Shown here: positions 53,001 to 59,000 of the stretch, in pieces
Layout: the number at the start of each line of letters is the position of its first letter
How positions within the stretch are numbered: the stretch's first letter is position 1
Origin: Sclerurus mexicanus
Lineage: Eukaryota; Chordata; Aves; Passeriformes; Furnariidae
DNA length: 64,000 nt
Direction of reading: 5' to 3'
Assembly: GCA_013396755.1 (NCBI GenBank)
Contig: VWZF01003842.1
Location: forward strand, 1,651,442 to 1,715,441
The notes under the pieces: generated by a model
Database searches by the model: none
Seen by the model: only the letters and a program-made list of their open reading frames with translations
Told to the model about the DNA's origin: nothing
Translations under genes and position numbers: made by a program

Positions 53001-56000
53001 CTATTTTTCATCGAGTAGGAAAAAAATGTTTTTTCTTTTTGAAGTTAATCAGTAAAAAAGTATACAAACTTGTTATTTGGATCCCAAATGGTGTTTATGA
53101 AGAAATTCTTGTGATGTGTGTGTAGAAATTTACATCACATACTACATACAAGTGTAAAAACATGTATGTAATCTATTTTTGTTACTAAAAAGATTTAGGT
53201 CTTCTGAGGAGTTCAGGTTATAGATTTTATATAACTGGACATATGTATTATATTTGGCGTAACATACAGCAGTACTTAAAAATATTTGAGTAACAGAGAT
53301 CTCTAGATTTTGTTGTTGAGTTCCCCACAAAATGAAAGACAACAGCCCAGTTAAATTAACCTGTCAAAACATTCTAATTGCGGTATAATCATACCAGCTG
53401 TGGAGCAATCTGCAGGAACTCTTTGTGTACCACCAGTAATACCATCTGATTGTACAGTTGAACACTATTTAAAAATATATATATATGCTATATATAAATA
53501 AATATTTTTCAGAATGAAAATAAGTGCTTAATATTTTAAGTTATCTAGCTTTCTCTCTCTCGACTTAGCATTTTGTGATAGGATGTGCTCCCTTTGGGAA
53601 TGTGCCAAAGTATGTGCTGATCATCTTCTGGAGACGGATGCCTTAATCACGTTGGGTTCTCAGGGATGATTTCATCAGTTTGAGGCACCGTGGCCAATTC
53701 TAGTTATCTGAATTGATGCACTGCAGTTACTGAGTACTGAGGGAAGGCATGAAACAGAAATTAGCTGTTTTAGATGCACATGAATCATCTAATTTTAGTA
53801 AGAGTTGATCTTTTTAATTCAGAGCAAGGTGTATTATGTATAGTAGCTAGTGATGTTTTTTCATCCAGTCAAAAAGTTTAAAGGCTGAAAGACAGAGAAC
53901 CTGTAAATTTAAATGGCCCTCCAGATTATTAAAGAAAATCTGCTGTAGATTTTATATGTTCCATTTTATATTCCCTTCTGTCTGTTTTATCAGATCGGTA
54001 CATAATATCACCAAAGTGATACCCCATATGGCGTATTATATTACTGCTGCATTCTATGCATGTAAAAGTGAAATACCAAGCTAATACACAAAATTTAGGA
54101 CTTTAACTGGCCTCATTATAAGTCTGAATATGTTTGCAACCTATTGAAATCATCATATGCGTCTGCATATATTTGTTCTATTAAATGTCACTGTGCATTT
54201 AAAACCAGCCACAAAAATTAAGAATTCACAGGTGTCCTGAGTTCTGCCACTAATATAAAGAATTTGCAAGACATAGATGTTTATGTTGTGATCAGAAAAA
54301 AAAAGGTAATGGGAAGGCAACCTATAAACTATATTGACTTTATAACAGAATTATTATACATTGTAGCTGTTGAGCAAAAGGAGTGTCAAGTTTTTATTAA
54401 TGCAGATTACCGTAGCTCTCAGAAAGAAATTGGCAAATAAATTTTTTCGGTGTCCACTAAACAATGTTTCTCCTTTTAATCATTCTAATGATTTTTATCA
54501 AGTAGCTTGACAGTTGAATCACTTGAGTATTGTCTGTCCAAAGAACATTAATCCCATCAAATGAGTATAAATATTCCCTGGAGACTGTAAATACTTTTCA
54601 AACCAAAACATAAACAAATGACTGCTGTTCAACTTGAGAATTATTATCTGCCTAGATAAAAATGCAAAAAATATGTTACCCAGAAATGTTGTAGATAAAT
54701 GTGATCTTTTTTTCATGAGATTAAATAAACTAGATTGAGTAGTAGTGTTAAGATCAATTTAGAAAAAGTATGACAAGTAGGCTTCTTATCTTCAACTATT
54801 AACATTCAATTTTCCAGCAGAATTGGCTGATTGATCAAAAGTCAATAATCCTATTTTTCAATAACTTCCACTTTGCAGCTTTAGAGATTAATATAAATGG
54901 TGAGTGTTTGGTCCATCAAAGAAAGTGTTATAATGTATGGTTTCAAAAAGCTACATCAACTGAGCAAATATTAACCCTTTCATTGGGATCTTTTAGCTAA
55001 TATTTTCAAGCTAATGATTTTTTTTATCAAACATTTGTAGATTTTGTTGTCTGAAATCTATCACAAGATGCTAAATTGAGAGCAATAGAGTGTTTAGTTA
55101 TCCCAACCTCCTAGGTTGCCTTTTCTGCTTACAGCCAGTATTAGACTAAATCGCGTAGATATAGTGCAGGTTAAAAACGTTTTTTAATAAAATTTTTAAG
55201 TTAAAAAAATGTAGGATTTTGTAAGTTATAATATGTATAGCTCTGCTATCGCTGCAGTAAAAGTAAGTTCATGTTTCACTCATATGTGACTGCTGAACAG
55301 TCACAATCTGCTTGTATGATACCGGGCAAGAAAGAAACATTTTCTGAATTAAGAGGTAGAAATATTTATCTTTTATATAGTTATTTTCATTGGGTAAAGA
55401 TTCCAGTAAAATTTGTATCAACATGTTTATACACACTGGATGTAAAATTTTTCAAACATGAGGCTGAAGATGAGATACTATTTTATGGCTGCATGTCAAA
55501 ACATAGGTTGCACTGTGCTTGAACTTTGCATATTTGCTGTGAACTTCTGTATAATAACATGTACAAATTAGCATTTATTCCACTTGAGATCTGCAAATCT
55601 GAAGTTTATTTGCAAATGCAAATTCTGCCTTGCTTGAGCAGAATGATCATGCTCTGAGAATACAGAATACTTCCTGTTTTGAAGGGTTGTTCAGTTTGAG
55701 TAATTCTGCCAAGAACAACTTTAAGTACTTTGTGGATTGGACTGTTTTTAAATTTCTTCTAGTTTTCAAGACACATTAAGCTTATTTCTTTACTGTTTTT
55801 TTTCAGGTTAGAGATGACAACAAGAGACAACACCCATGCCTAGTGGAGTTCTCAAAATTGCCAGAGCAGGAAAGAAATTATAACTTGCAAATGTCACTTG
55901 AAACACTGAAGTAAGTTGCTGGAACTTTTGAAGTTTATAGTCAAAGTTTCCTGAGAAGCTGCAGTTTGCAAAATTATATATTTGACACGTAATTAAAATT

Positions 56001-59000
56001 TGACGTGTAGTTGAGGGTAATAATATGAAAATAGCAAAGTGAGATATATTAATGAAAGATGTACTTGGCATTGAAAATGGCATTGACAGTCTCTTTACTA
56101 TCTATGGAGTTTTAGAATTATTGTGGTAATGCTGAATATGAAATGGCAGAAACAGACAGTTTTCATATAGTTTGGAGGAAAGAAATAGATCCAAGCTTTG
56201 AAAAAATATCTTCTTATTATTTGGTTTAATTCAATTTAGTTTGATTTACTTTGTTTTAATCAACAAAGCACACTTTGACACTCAATAGATATTTTTTGGA
56301 TTTCACTAAAGATGCGCTTTGCTTCAAGACCCCTTGCTGATATTTCTGTGTCATCTGTGCTTAGTGCCACAAAACAAACGGTGGTAGGCATTCTCTCTTT
56401 TTGTAAATCAGCAGTCAGATGTGTGAATGTCATGGAAGCTCCCCAGTTAGAATGCGGGAAAATTTCAGTGGGATATTAAAGGGTTTGTTCAAGTAATCTA
56501 GTTATCTGGAACACAAAGATACAATTCTTCACCTCAGTTTTGTCAGTCAAGCAGGTGTGAGTTCTTACTTTGCTGTGAATACATTGAAAAATCTATTAGT
56601 GTAAGTAATTTCTTCTGTATGTAGCATTGCACATAGCCAACATATTAAAATATTTCTCAAACTGATAACTGCTCTGTGGTGTATGTAATTCTCCAGTCAT
56701 TCATATTTAAAATCTATTCCTTTTATTCTTATTAAAATATAGTTGCTTTTTCCTATTCACAGAGCTTACAAAGGATGAGTGTCTGCATGTGATATAAATT
56801 TCCTGGGAGTATATTTGTCCTGTATTATTAAAATATTTGCCACGAAGACTGATGGTACAATATAGTGTTTACACTCCTTATATAAGAACTTTATGTCCTC
56901 ATAGTAGAAAGCTAGGTAGAACACCCCTCCTGCACTTTCTTGCAGATTTGTTCTCAGGTCGGCTTCTCTGCACTGTTTACTGATCCAGTATTCCCCCAGT
57001 AATAAAATTACTTATTAAAAAATATATTTATGACCCTAAGTGTTAAACAGTTTTTGGGAGGGTATTTTGGGATTATTTAGAGATAAAGCTTTTGCAGATA
57101 AGTTGAACTGGAAGCAAGAAAATAAGTTCATATTTGTCTTCAGCTAGATACTAGAATTCCAAGGAAATTTTTTGAGACTCCTGTCTGCACAGCAGTGTGC
57201 TAAGAATTCAGAATATCTTCTTCCTTTCTATTTTATGAAACTACAAAAGATGATGTAATTAACTTTCCGTACAGTTGGATCTTTTCCTAGAATAATCTAT
57301 GTAATATGATTTGGGCATCAGAAAAATTGTGCTCTCATAATTAAATGCACACTCCTAATGTTTCACTAAGTAATAAACAAATTTTATGAGTCTATATATG
57401 ATTACTGGTTCAGGACCCAGTCCTTTTCTAATCTAAGTCCTGTCAAAAAAGTAATTTTATAAACATATAAATTTTGGATTGCTTTTATTTTAGTAATTTT
57501 ATTGCTTACTCTGGAGAGAGCCCTTTCTTTAAATGGGTAGTATCCAAAATATAAAGCATTCAGTTTTTCTATGGCTTTCAAAATTTGTATGCTCACTGAG
57601 CTCAGTCTCCATTACATCCTTGTATTAGTCCTTGTTTTCTGAAATATTTGCTTCTAATTCTGTAATGTCATGTTATATTCAGGGTCTAGAATAAGAGTGG
57701 CTTGCCCAGGCTATTTCTGCAAGTTTGCAAAGATGGAAGAATTAGTGTACTAATCAGTTCTAGGTGATCCATATTGTGATGACTGGAATTTTAAGCTATT
57801 TTGACTCTTTGTTTACTAGATGTTTCTAGTCTACTAGCTGTCAACCTCAAATGGGCAGAAAAAGGGGAAGAGGGAAAGAAAATGTTCTTTTAAGACTTCC
57901 CCCAATAATTTTCTTTACAATTTGCATCCAAGTGCCTACTGCATACTTGAAATATTTGCAAGACATTGAGAATTACTCTGTCTGTAGTTGGGTGTTCTGT
58001 GTTGGTTTGTTGCCAGTTTACTAGATGAGAGAGTCAGAAATGAAGGAAGTTCTGTATCATATTTGCTGATACATTTCTTTTCTATATATTGGAATTTCTG
58101 TACATTTTTCAGTATGATTGAATACTTTTATGAATGATAAAAATGATATACGGTATGAAATGTCAAGATTCAGGAATGAGTTGCCTCTGAAAATGTCATG
58201 AGATTTAAAATATGCTTGCTCATACTGTTTTTGCACATTCTTCTTTGTTTATTTCCTTTGGTTTTGCTGGTTATTATTTTGTGACTTTCCTGTTTCTATC
58301 TATTTACTCAGTTTTGTATGATAATTGTGATAAATGTATCAGTGTGATGATGAGAGCTGCATTCAGCCACTTTTAGTTTTCTTGTTTAGGTTTGAAGTGC
58401 TTTAGTGGTCTTTGAGGTTCTGTCAGTACAGTATGTAATTTTAGCCTCCTGTGGCATTCTGATATGAGTTTGTTTTATTTAGTAGAGATAATGTAGTGTC
58501 CAAATTCCTGGCTTATGTACAAGAAAATTAGGGTTACCAGAAGTTAGCTCCTCTGTTCTGGATTCCACTGTTAGATATGTTTCTCTGACTTATGTTAGTG
58601 ATAGCTGCATAGGAGTCATGTACTGTTTATACCATTTGAAATTTAGCAGCAAGGACTATTCTTTGCAGATACTTTATTTTGCAGGAGGTGGCCACTCATA
58701 CTGGTTTCCTCGTTTCTGATTTGACCGTCTAATTTTGAATTAGGTTCGCAGTCCATAACAGGAGGACTTACTTTATATAGCTAGCACTAAAAATATGCTG
58801 TAATAGTCTCACACAGTTCATCTGCCAAGAGAAATAATGTTAGAGCAGTATTGATGCTCCTTTTTTTTGTCAAGAGCAGTAAATACGGTTCAAGCAAGAC
58901 CAGAAAATACTGTTTTAGCTAGTGACAACAACAAATACAAACCTTTCCACTTTGGGGAAATTGGGAGTGGAGTCCAAGGTGTTTACATTTGTGGTTTCTT

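Noticed and set aside
55616..55623. Octamer ATGCAAAT near the end of intron 23
   Set aside because: An 8-bp match is expected about twice by chance in a window this size counting both strands.
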